Below, piece after piece: positions 55,553 through 64,000 of a stretch of DNA of 64,000 nt. The DNA is from Guillardia theta CCMP2712. Its lineage: Eukaryota > Cryptophyceae > Pyrenomonadales > Geminigeraceae. Made by a program: the position numbers and the translations under genes. Every line of letters starts with the position of its first letter. The stretch's first letter is position 1. The DNA is taken from NCBI RefSeq assembly GCF_000315625.1, contig NW_005434654.1, positions 556,632-620,631 on the forward strand, read 5' to 3'. The notes beneath the pieces were generated by a model. That model was given only the letters and a program-made list of their open reading frames with translations. It did not search any database and was not told the origin of the DNA.

Positions 55553-56730
55553 ATGGCTCTGCGAGCAGCATGCGCTGCGGGGTCGATGGCCTTGCGGAAG
55601 GCAGGGAGGCCAGCGGGAGCTGCCGCGATGCAGGGATGTTTCATGCCCAGCTATGGTGCGGGATTTTCTCACCTGATGTGGGGAACATGCGCGACAACTC
55701 TGGACGGAAGAAGATTCGCATCACAGAGCACGAACAAGTTGCACGATCTAGATTCGGCCGTGCAAAAGGTTTTGAAGGGATCAGATCGCAAATTCGTTGA
55801 GAGGTGAAAGTCCATTGTTACGTTATGAATTTATTCCAAGTTGCTCACATTTTGCCTGTTGCCTCAGTGTGGAAGTGTGTATCGAGACAGCCTTGGACCC
55901 CCGCAAGGCAGACCATTTGATAAGGGGGCTTGTCAAATTGCCACACGGTAATTGATCAGCCTCATCCATTCCTTCCATTCAATTTCTGTGACTTTGTAAT
56001 TCGGATTGAAGGTAACGGGAAATCGATCAAGATTGCTGTTTTTGCCACTGGTGAAGCTGCTGATGCAGCCAAGAGGTGAAGATTTTTGTCAGAACTTTTT
56101 GGTTGCTAATGGGCTTTAACACAGGCTTGGGGTGGAAAACGTGGGACTTGAGGACTTGATTGAAAAGGTGAAGGAAGGAAAGCTGGATTTCGAAAGGTAC
56201 TGCTGTATGCCCGAGAGAAAATTCTGATCTCTGTGAAGATGTCTGGCTACTCCGCAAGCAATGCCTAAACTCAACAGCATAGGTCTCGCCCTTGATCGCT
56301 TGCTATCCTATGCTGAGGCTGATTACGATATGCAGCACGTATTCTTGGCCCACGTGGTCTGATGCCAAATCCAAAGACCCAGACAGTGACGGAGGACATC
56401 GAAAAAGGGATCAAGGACCTCAGATCGGGCTTGGTGTTCAAGGTCGACAAGGCAGGGTACATCCATGGATGTATCGGCAAGATCGATTACACGCCAGAAC
56501 AAATCAAGGAAAACCTCTCCGTTTTCGTGTCAACAATCACAGATCTGCGCCCAAAGTCGCTATCCGGTCAATTTCTCAAGAGTTGTTTGATTAAGTGTAC
56601 TATGGGCAAAGCCTTCAAAATCAAAATGTCAGAACTCACAGGAACGTCTTCCGAAACTGCTTCTCCTTCATCGACTTCTGAAAAGAAGGAAAGTGACTGG
56701 TGTTCCATTCCGCTTGATCTTATCCTTTGA
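55553..56730 (+). CDS. Mitochondrial-type ribosomal protein uL1 (L1)
   Basis: ATG 55553 opens an Ala/Arg-rich presequence ([20 protein letters not shown]). The L1 body follows over several exons: [32 protein letters not shown], then [60 protein letters not shown] (the rRNA-binding L1 signature), [17 protein letters not shown] and [13 protein letters not shown]. It is bacterial-type, so organellar; the short presequence favours the mitochondrion. Between 56275 and 56335 ([11 protein letters not shown] then YAARILG) the frame cannot be closed with GT-AG introns, and dropping one base near 56328 would align it to bacterial L1. The stop at 56730 is simplest. Possible further exons to 56947 (KSMKLKKYLIARRKEEG) may extend it. 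Confidence 0.8.
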
Positions 56731-57239
56731 CTCAGGAGGTCCGCCGCAGAGGCATTGATCCTTCAACGTGGGGTACTGTCGACCTTTCCTTGGTATGATG
56801 AGCACTCGAATCTTGTTGTCGGAGATGGACTTTCTCACAATCATGCAGGTCAAGTCCATGAAGCTGAAGAAGTATTTGATTGCACGACGCAAGGAAGAAG
56901 GTCTGATGGACGAGAGCGAGGAGTCGAGCGATGTGGCCCGGCAATAAAAGCCCGGACAACCTTTCTTCTTATTCTGTGCTGATCAGCATTGTTGCAAATT
57001 GTCAGTCCATGCAATCTAGATGCTAAACTTGTGTGGCTATTCCTCTCGGTCCTACAATTCGTCACGCAGTGTTGGCTGTCAAACAGTGACTGCCCGGCGG
57101 TTCCGCCCGGCGATGACGGCGGCGACGGACCGGATGATGGAACGAAGCTGAAACCGTTGAACGGAGTCATACAAACTTGAAATCAGTAAAGCCGCTGCTA
57201 GTGCACCTGTTTCAACCGAGAACAGTTGTGACATCACTG

Positions 57240-58121
57240 AAAGTCATCGGAAGTGTCCGGCCCGCCATAGTTTCAACGTGAGAGGGCGCCTAGGGGCCCG
57301 CGGCGGCCTGGGCGCAGGAGCGGCCGGCCCGTCCCTGGCGGCATCATCATCGCCGAGTCGGGCGGCCTGAGACCGGCGCGGCCCGGGCCCAGTGCCGCTG
57401 TCACCCGGAAGCGGCCGCACTACTACCCCTTCTAGGCTTGAATCACCCCGCCGCCGGCCGCCCCGCGGGGCCCGGGGCCGCGCGCGGTGCGCCGAGTCGG
57501 CCCACTGAGGAGTCACAGTCACTGAGTCACCTATGCACAAGAGGGAGCAGACTGAGAAGTTCGGAGACGGTTCGGGAAGAACTTGAAAAGCCTCTCGGAG
57601 ATTCGGACTGAACTCGGAAGGCTCGTCAAGAAGCCGCAGGGTCGCGGGAGTGGTGAAAGTGCGGGGATGTGGTTGCATTTGGGGCGGATCCATTTCAATT
57701 TACAGCAGAGATTTGAAGTTCAAGGAACAAAAATCAGGATTCTTTTCAAATCTACAAAATTGTAAAAAGGGGGCACAATGCATCGCTGAAGGTTGGTCGG
57801 AGGTTGGTTGGGGTGAGGGACGAAGGGATCTCGATAGGGAAGCGAGAACAGAGGATGAGAAGGACGAGGAGAGGGAGAGGAAGAGGGAGAGGAAGAGGGA
57901 GAGGAAGAGGGAGAGGGAGAGGGAGAGGGAGAGGGAGAGGGAGAGGGAAACGGAGTGGGAGCGGAAGGGAAAGAGAACGAGAACGAGAACGAGAACGAGA
58001 ACGAGAACGAGAAAGGGACAAGTACAAGCAAAGAAACAGGGGCAGCATGTAGGTCTTCCTAAGACCTTCTTGAACAGGTAATTCTGGGTTTCTGTGGGAG
58101 AAAGACATCAAAGAGAGGAGA
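57240..58121. repeat. GC island followed by purine-rich microsatellite
   Basis: About 57255-57510 is a GC island like those at 41 and 50.7 kb (GGCCGGCCCG, CCCGGGCCC words). About 57855-58020 is almost pure purine (AGAGGG and GAACGA units). The Arg/Glu-rich and Pro/Ser-rich frames across it are compositional. No gene supported. Confidence 0.6.
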
Positions 58122-59440
58122 ATGCGGAGTTTTTCATTCTTATCGTACGCGGCCTTCCTTTTCAGCTTGATCGCAACCTGTGAGTCAATATTCTAACATC
58201 TTAATTTCTGATTGCACCAAAGGCCATGGTTTCGTCAATACTCGGCTGCCTTCCACACTTCACGTGCTCACTGTGACGACGAGCTGGACGTCATCTGAGA
58301 TTTGTCACAGTCCGAATCCAAAATTCACCTTCGAACGAGACGAGGGCTGCCCTTGTGCCAGGCACAGCCTTCGCAGGTTGAGTCTGCAGGGCCAAAACTG
58401 GGCGAAAAGGCCAAGAATCTCATCAAGTCATCGTCATCGGCCGTGCAGAGCTTCTTCAATCGGGTGAATTTTTCCCTGACCAAACAAAAAACAGGCTCAC
58501 TTTTGCTTGCATGGTGCCAACAGTTTCGGAAGCCAAATGAAGAAGACATGTTTAAGGACAGAATGGACATGATGGCGTCTTTGTCAAAGATGAACAGGTT
58601 TCAAACTGTTTTGGTGACTTCCTTGCACTTATCAATATTCAGCTTGACAGCAGAATTCAGCATTTTAATTTCTGCTCTCAATGCGACAGGTTTGAAGTGT
58701 AATTATCATCTTTTGTAAGCATCAACTTTACCTAGGCTTAGCTGAGACGCTCAGCAACGGCAATGAAACGTGGACATTCTTTGCTCCGTCGAACAGCGCT
58801 TTCAGCAAGGTATACTGATCCCCGGACAATCGCAAAGTTAATAATAGTCCTTGTGAAGCTTCCTAAAGACTGCCTGTTGTGGGAATGCATCGAAAATTTG
58901 CAGGTCCCTCCTGAAGGCAGGAAGCAAGTCTTGATGGAAGAGTTGAAACAGTTTCTGTTGGGAAGGTCCGCAGATCTTCGCTTCTTCGTGTTTTGACTCC
59001 ATGTAGCCTTGTCAAGGGCCGCTGGTCCATCGACAAACTGAATGGGAGATATGAAACATTGTCCTCCGCACGAGGACGAAAGGTTGTTACAGATCTTCGC
59101 ACAGGTGAAGTGTTGGAAGGTCGATGAGGGTCCTGAATTTTCAATCAGCCACCACCCCCTCTGACTACACGGACTATGTGTTGGACGAAGAGATTAAGCA
59201 GAAGGAACGTGTTTGTTGCGCTGATACTTGTCGTGCCCAATGAGTGACAGGAAGGACAGGTCAAGAAATGCAACGCTGTCATCATCTACTCGGCAGATTT
59301 GCAGTGCAGCAACGGAGTCGTTCACATCGTTGACAGGTGCATGGTTGGATGAATCGATCGCCATATGTGATCCATGTTTCAGCTTGCTGGATGGGATATG
59401 CCCTTTGATCTACTCTCCTACACAGATCTCCTTGAAGTGA
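58122..59440 (+). CDS. Secreted fasciclin (FAS1) domain protein
   Basis: ATG 58122 gives a clear signal peptide (MRSFSFLSYAAFLFSLIAT) with a donor right after it. Later exons show one FAS1 domain: FSILISALNATGLAETLSNG then ETWTFFAPSNSAFSK (the fas H1 box, TxFAPTxxAF), WSIDKLNGRYETLSS, and VIIYSADLQCSNGVVHIVD (the H2 box, NGVVHxID). FAS1 proteins mediate adhesion at the cell surface or in the extracellular matrix. The region between the signal peptide and FAS1 (58210-58600; LGEKAKNLIKSSSSAVQSFF) is helical and not recognised. The exact 3' end is uncertain; 59440 follows the next plausible exon. The gene ends about 15 nt before the GrpE start. Confidence 0.65.
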
Positions 59441-59454
59441 TTCGCACACTTCTT

Positions 59455-60688
59455 ATGCTCAGATTTGTTCACTCGTTGTCGCAGCATTTCGTCTTACCCT
59501 GAGTTGCGCGCTCGCGCAGACGAGTTAGAGTCTCGTGTCCTCGAAACTCGCGCGAGGTACCAGGAGTTGGAGACTGAGATTCGTCCCTTGAACGAGCTGG
59601 TGAGGAGGAGCGCAGGTGTGGCAGGGTGTGAGGTTGGCTCGCTCAGGTGGAGGACAAGAAGTTGACGAGGCCGTCCTGCAAGGAGCTGTCCGTTACGTAC
59701 GAGCGACTGGCCACGGACTTTGAAAACTTCAAGACCAGGTGAAGTCCCACTTGCCGAGTTTGCTGCTGAGGCACGGTCACAGGTCAGAGCAAGAGCTGGC
59801 TACAGCTAGAGAGTCTGCCGCTGCAGATGTGACGTCAAACCTGATGAAGGTACCCTAGTCTCCGATGCTTTTTCTCTTGTGTGAAGCTTTCCAACCCCCA
59901 AGGTGCTGGACTCGTTGGAACGAGCTGAAAGTTCCTTCAACTTACAAACAGACAGGGAAAAGGAGATAGTTTCATCCTACAAGGTCGGCCCCTGATGCCC
60001 TGCTGAGTGCCTGACCTCCTCTTGTTGGTATCCAGGAAGTTGATTCCCTCCTTCTTGCCATCCTTGAGCAACAGGTGATTCGATCCTCTCACCACAGCCC
60101 TCCTTACCCGCCTTCGACTCAAGGGAGTGGCTACCATCGAGTCTCTGGGGCAGAAGTTTGACCCTCTCAAGCACGAAGCTGTCTCGCAGCGACCTTCGTC
60201 GGAGCATCCCGATGGGTTCGTGGCCGAGCAGTTCCAGCGGGGATACATGGTGGGCAAGAGGTGAGGGCGAGCTGGAAATCTCTTGCGCTGGCAGGCTCCT
60301 TGACTCTTACCAGGGTGGTCCGACCAGCTCTTGTCGTCGTCTCGAGCGGCCCAGAGCAGCAAGAGCCTGCGGGTGTCCCTGAGAAGGGAGAGGAAGCAGA
60401 AGCAACGACGGAGGTCGGTGAAACAGCAGCATTGGCAGACAAAGATCAACAGGAAGGGTCGACGGTAATCATTGACAGAACCTTTCAAGATGTATATAAA
60501 TCCATTTCGACGAAAGGAAGGAAAACAAGTGCAAGACGGAGGAAGGTGAACCCTGGGAGCTCCGAGACCCGTGAGTGTGCTGCTGTTCCTGGCTCTTTCC
60601 GCTGACTGGCTCGCCTGGTGCTGCAGGATGGGATGGAAGATCTCGCGAGAACTTCAAGGGTCGAATGGTCAACCAGCGCAAGAAGTAA
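59455..60688 (+). CDS. GrpE-type Hsp70 nucleotide exchange factor, mitochondrial
   Basis: The coiled coil reads YPELRARADELESRVLETRA. The GrpE core follows: LSVTYERLATDFENFKTRSE, NLMKVLDSLERAESSF, LKGVATIESLGQKFDPLKHE and AVSQ, QFQRGYMVGKRVVRPALVVV. These match the GrpE signature (FDPxxHEAV ... GYxxxxRVxRPAxVxV). GrpE speeds ADP release from DnaK/mtHsp70. The C-terminus is extended by ~100 residues, acidic then basic, ending NQRKK at 60688. ATG 59455 (MLRF) is one base out of frame with TRCRSISSYPELRAR. Removing one T from the TTT at 59464 would give a good mitochondrial presequence, so a consensus error is likely; otherwise the start lies in an unseen exon. AATAAA at 60696. Confidence 0.8.
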
Positions 60689-60695
60689 TTCGATG

Positions 60696-60701
60696 AATAA
60701 A
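60696..60701 (+). terminator. AATAAA poly(A) signal after GrpE
   Basis: Canonical hexamer 8 nt after the GrpE stop codon, followed by TGTAAC and T-rich DNA. Confidence 0.55.
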
Positions 60702-61053
60702 AGGTGTAACAAAGTTTATGATGAACACCACACATGTCTCCATCGGTCTCCGTCCCTTCTCTTGTAATTTCTTCTACACGCCTATACGTCTCACCGCCTC
60801 GCTCCTCGTGCTTCCCGGCAACTCATCAGCCCTGCAAGAGTTCTGATCGTCGATAGCGATGGTGTGGCGTTGAAGCGATGGTGGTACTTGAGGTGGTGCT
60901 TGGTACCAGTAAGTTGCTACTTTAAATCATGAGCCTTGGTCATTGGCCGCCGCGCGGTGGCAGGCGTGTAGATTTGAAAAATCTGAGGCGGGTTCCATCA
61001 TTCGGTGGCGGGAATGGATGGAGTCGAAGGAATGGCAGGAGTGCGAGGAGGGG

Positions 61054-61293
61054 AACAGCTGAGGGAGGGAAAGAGCAGCTGAGGGAGGGAAAGAGCAGCT
61101 GAGGGAGGGAAAGAACAGCTGAGGGAGGGAAAGAACAGCTGAGGGAGGGAAAGAGCAGCTGAGGGAGGGAAAGAACAGCTGAGGGAGGGAAAGAACAGCT
61201 GAGGGAGGGAAAGAACAGCTGAGGGAGGGAAAGAACAGCTGAGGGAGGGAAAGGGCAGGTGAGGGAGGGAAAGAACAGCTGAGGGAGGAGGAG
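61054..61293 (+). repeat. 20-bp tandem repeat, about twelve copies
   Basis: Units of AACAGCTGAGGGAGGGAAAG with A/G variation repeat every 20 bp and stop 7 nt before the ATG at 61300. Confidence 0.92.
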
Positions 61294-61299
61294 AGCATT

Positions 61300-63610
61300 A
61301 TGCGTCCGTCAGAGCTGTGGGTCCTGCTTGCCATTATCTTCACCTGCCAGGAGGTAGGGAGAACAGAAACAACCAAGTTCGCAGCTGCGCCGGATAGATT
61401 ACAGCAGCAGGACCTTGACCGCAAAGTCCTCATGTCGCTAATGAACACTCTCCACGAGCAAGCAGAAGACGGGAACGCGACGGCGACTCGGCTCTTGGGA
61501 TGTTGTGTATCCTTGCAGTCTTCCAGAGCATCCGACCTCACCCTTGCCTTCCGCTGCTTCCTGACCGCGTCTCAGTTGGGAGATGTGGACTCCAAGTTCA
61601 ACCTAGCCGTTTGCTATGCTGCTGGTCGAGGCGTGCGCCAAGATCAGGTGAGTTCTCGGGCATCTCGCCATGTTGCTTCTGGTCAGACCATGTCTCTTCT
61701 TGCAGTACAAAGCGAGCAAGTTGTTCCTGGAGGTGGCGGATGCCGGCGATGCGGAGGTGGCAGGAAGGGCGCGAGTGTTGGAGGTCTTGATGCTTCCAAC
61801 AGGCTCAGTATGTCATGGGCAAACGATTTGCAGAGGGGAAGGGATGCGAGCAGGACATTGTGAGACTGAGCGAGGGAATCGCACTCTGACGGGGGAGCAG
61901 GAGCGATCGAACGAGCTGCTTCTGCTTGCAGCTCAGGCGGGGCATCGAGCCGCATCGTTCAACATCGCATGGAGGTTCATGAAAGGTATTTCCCACGCCT
62001 CCCTCCTCAAGCCACACCGTGATGCCATGGGCTGTCGCAGGGAAGGGAATGCGATTAAGGAAGGAGATTCAACCTTTCTATCTGGGAGGAGGAACAGCCA
62101 AACTGTTGACGAACGCGAGGTGAGGCGAGGAGGCTTCCTCCATGCTCTCATGAGCTTCATCAGCAAGAAACTAGCCAACACGCATGGACCGGATCCGGTT
62201 GAAGCAGAAAAATGGTTCGAGCAGTCGGCAACATCTGGGTACGCAAAGGTGATGTGCTCTAAGATTGTATCCACGATGACAAGTGATTGCAGTCTCTGTA
62301 CAATCTCTGCAACATCAGACGTAAGGCAGACAAGCAAGTCATTCAGGGAAGCACTTTGCGCTTGTTGATTCTGGCAGCAAAGAACGACTACCCTCGGGCC
62401 CAGGTCTCCTCCCCCTCTGCTACTTCCTGACTGATCCAACGCTCTTGTTCCTCGTGCAGTATGCTCTCTCGAGATTGATATGCCGATTTGTTTCGTCGAA
62501 TAAGCCGCTATCATCGGTCACATCAAGTCCAGACCTCCATCTGAATCGAAGACTTTTCAACACTAGCGTCATCCTCCTATGCAGGTCGGCTGCCCAGGTA
62601 GAAGAACAAGCTGCTGAGACAGGGGGCTCTGAATGTGTGCAGGGATATCCCAAGGCTCTCTACACTCTCGGGCTCCGCTATCAATGGATGCGAGGGGTGA
62701 GCAGAAGCGTCTTGAGCAGACGCTCTTGTTGACGTGGAGGGTTGGCCTGCTGCAGAACGACACTGCCAACCTCGTGAGAGCGATGAGATGTTTCAATGCA
62801 GCTCATCGTCATGGATATGCCAAGGTCTGACATGTCGCATGAGCCTCCATGACATGACGCGCAGGCCCTCCAGCGCTGGAAAGACTGCAACCAAACCTAC
62901 TTCCTCCTGACTGAACCTGAGCGGATGGAGCGCGAGAGGGTCAGCCCGCGCAAGTCTTCAGCGTGTTGACCTTGACGCATGAGTGGTAGAGAGAGCGAAG
63001 GCGTTTGAAGAGGCAGGAAGAGGAAGCGGAGCTGAACATTCGGTGAGCTGGTCCATCAGTCTTGAAGATGCTCACCGTCATGGTCCTGGTAGGAACGAGA
63101 TCGCCAAGATCGTGAAGCCCTTGCACGACGACGTCCAAGACCGAGCTCGCTGGTTGTGTTGGATTTGTGCGAGCTCAGCTTACGATCATGCAGCGTTCAA
63201 ATCCTGCAGGAGACCTGGGAGGTTGTCAAGCAGAGGCACCAACGAGCGGAGAATGATCAGATCTTCAAGAAGTTCACAGAGGAGATACAAGGAGACAGAC
63301 CCCGCAACTTCGACTTGGACGAGGTGCAGAACGCAAACCCGCTGCAAGAGGTCATGCAAGAGTTCGAGGAGCGGGAGGAGCGGGAGGAGCAGCATGCCTT
63401 TATCGTGTCCCCAAACAAAATCTTCGAAGAGGAGATGAAGAAGCTAGGTTCAAAGATACTGGCGGATGTGCAGGACAGGTAGAGCTTGTATGGACTTGTC
63501 TCGTTTGCTGATCTCTTTTCAGGCAGGAAGTGGACAAATCGACGCTGGCAGAGAGGGAAAAAGAGCGAGAGAAGCGTCTCGAGTATCAGGATGTGGATGC
63601 CTTGGACTAG
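61300..63610 (+). CDS. Secreted/ER Sel1-like repeat protein
   Basis: ATG 61300 opens a signal peptide (MRPSELWVLLAIIFTCQEVG). Sel1-like repeats follow: SQLGDVDSKFNLAVCYAAGR, YKASKLFLEVADAGDAE, VMGKRFAEGKGCEQD, LLLAAQAGHRAASFNIAWRF, AEKWFEQSATSGYAKV, GYPKALYTLGLRYQWMRG and AMRCFNAAHRHGYAKA. The A-x-W/F-F-x-x-A-A-x-x-G pattern is typical. SEL1L/Hrd3, an ER-associated degradation factor, has this layout, but I see no fibronectin II domain or clear C-terminal membrane helix. The last exons (63180-63610; WEVVKQRHQRAENDQIF, then FEEREEREEQHAF) are a charged coiled coil ending YQDVDALD. Several splice joins between 61880 and 63180 are unresolved. AATAAA lies at 63627. Confidence 0.65.
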
Positions 63611-63626
63611 ATGTACATTCATAACA

Positions 63627-63632
63627 AATAAA
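63627..63632 (+). terminator. AATAAA poly(A) signal after the Sel1 gene
   Basis: Hexamer 17 nt after the stop at 63610, in AACAAATAAACAAACA. It lies only 23 nt from the convergent LysM stop. Confidence 0.55.
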
Positions 63633-63654
63633 CAAACATGCGCTACCATTCGCC

Positions 63655-64000
63655 TCAACACACCTTGGGGAGTATGCAGATGGCCTGTCCTTCCACGAGT
63701 CTGTCCGTGCTCGACAGCGACACGTTGACAGCAAGGTCGGGGTTCCAGAAGACCAAGTCGTCGATGGTGACCATGAACTTGGCGGACAGAGACTGGAGGG
63801 TGTCGCTTGCCAGAGCTTTGTAGACTTGCCCGAGCAGGAGCTCTGTTCCGACTCCGGGGAGTGCCGGGTGAACCAGCTGCTCGTTGCCGCTCCAGAGGTT
63901 CAGCCATGTCGTCCGCCACACGTGGGAGATGTCGTAGAGAGACTCGCCCTCCTGCACATCAAAGGTCAACACACCAGCAGCAGGTGCTCATGAGCCTTAC
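63655..64000 (-). CDS. LysM-domain protein (partial, cut by window end)
   Basis: The C-terminal exon reads EGESLYDISHVWRTTWLNLW from an acceptor near 63956, then TELLLGQVYKALASDTLQSL, SAKFMVTIDDLVFWNPDLA and EGQAICILPKVC with a stop at 63655. DTLQSLSAKFMVTIDDLVFWN...LVEGQAICIP is a good LysM repeat (binds GlcNAc-containing glycans such as chitin or peptidoglycan). The preceding EGESLYDISHVW is probably the start of another, giving two LysM motifs. The rest of the gene is beyond 64000, so signal peptide and total size are unknown. Confidence 0.65.

Noticed and set aside
57650-58111. Arg/Glu-rich and Ser/Pro-rich frames
   Set aside because: They follow directly from the AGAGGG/GAACGA microsatellite and appear on both strands.
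1-64000. tRNA, rRNA or integrated virus/transposase genes
   Set aside because: I looked for cloverleaf or rRNA-like stretches and for reverse transcriptase, integrase or transposase motifs and saw none I could support by eye.

Overview
This is a eukaryotic nuclear window. Genes lie on both strands, most are broken by GT-AG introns (many only about 28-100 nt), and AATAAA signals follow several stop codons. The gene set (CFAP46, an enkurin-domain protein, a protein with several CBM20 starch-binding modules, two PPR proteins, mitochondrial-type carrier, GrpE and uL1) suggests a unicellular, flagellated, starch-storing alga. A cryptophyte of the Guillardia theta kind is my best guess. That is inference from gene content and intron style, not from a database search. 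CDS coordinates give the outer limits of each gene, introns included.

Layout. 0.2-9.3 kb: SETD9-like SET protein (+), secreted beta-helix protein (-), GH47 alpha-mannosidase with a long membrane N-terminus (+), SLC25 folate/FAD-type carrier (-). 10.2-18.1 kb: bestrophin-type channel (+) whose 5' flank holds a 28-bp repeat resembling its own start, PSMD9-like proteasome chaperone (-), secreted multi-CBM20 protein (-). 19.1-27.9 kb: CFAP46 (+). 28.6-36.2 kb: SRP14 (+), GT37-type fucosyltransferase (-), PPR protein interrupted by an assembly gap (+). 37.0-44.3 kb: cyclic-nucleotide-binding K+-type channel (-), neuferricin/CYB5D2 (+), membrane protein with a VHL-beta-like domain (+). 44.4-48.5 kb: enkurin-domain protein (-) and a CXXC zinc-finger protein (-). 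51.4-64 kb: zinc-finger/RRM/PPR protein (+), ubiquitin-like protein (+), RPP40 (-), mitochondrial uL1 (+), fasciclin protein (+), GrpE (+), Sel1-repeat protein (+), and a LysM protein cut by the window end (-).

The gene-poor stretches are distinctive. Several are C-rich on the plus strand with recurring TACCCC/CCCACCCC motifs (about 9.6-9.9, 18.4-18.9, 41.8-42.1 and 49.1-50.3 kb). Others are very GC-rich islands (28.1, 41.0-41.5, 50.6-51.1 and 57.3-57.5 kb), two of which share a 14-mer and an AT-rich core in opposite orientation, as a dispersed repeat would. Three minisatellites (28, 30 and 20 bp) sit at or close to gene starts.

The genes form no operon-like pathway. Shared themes are organelle gene expression and import (PPR proteins, uL1m, GrpE, carrier, SRP14), cilia (CFAP46, enkurin), glycan handling (GH47, GT37, CBM20) and ion channels. 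The most novel-looking item is the secreted protein with about five tandem CBM20 modules and an acidic tail, a candidate starch-granule scaffold. Three genes between 54.9 and 59.5 kb each seem to need a one-base correction to read through, so consensus errors there should be excluded before functional conclusions are drawn.
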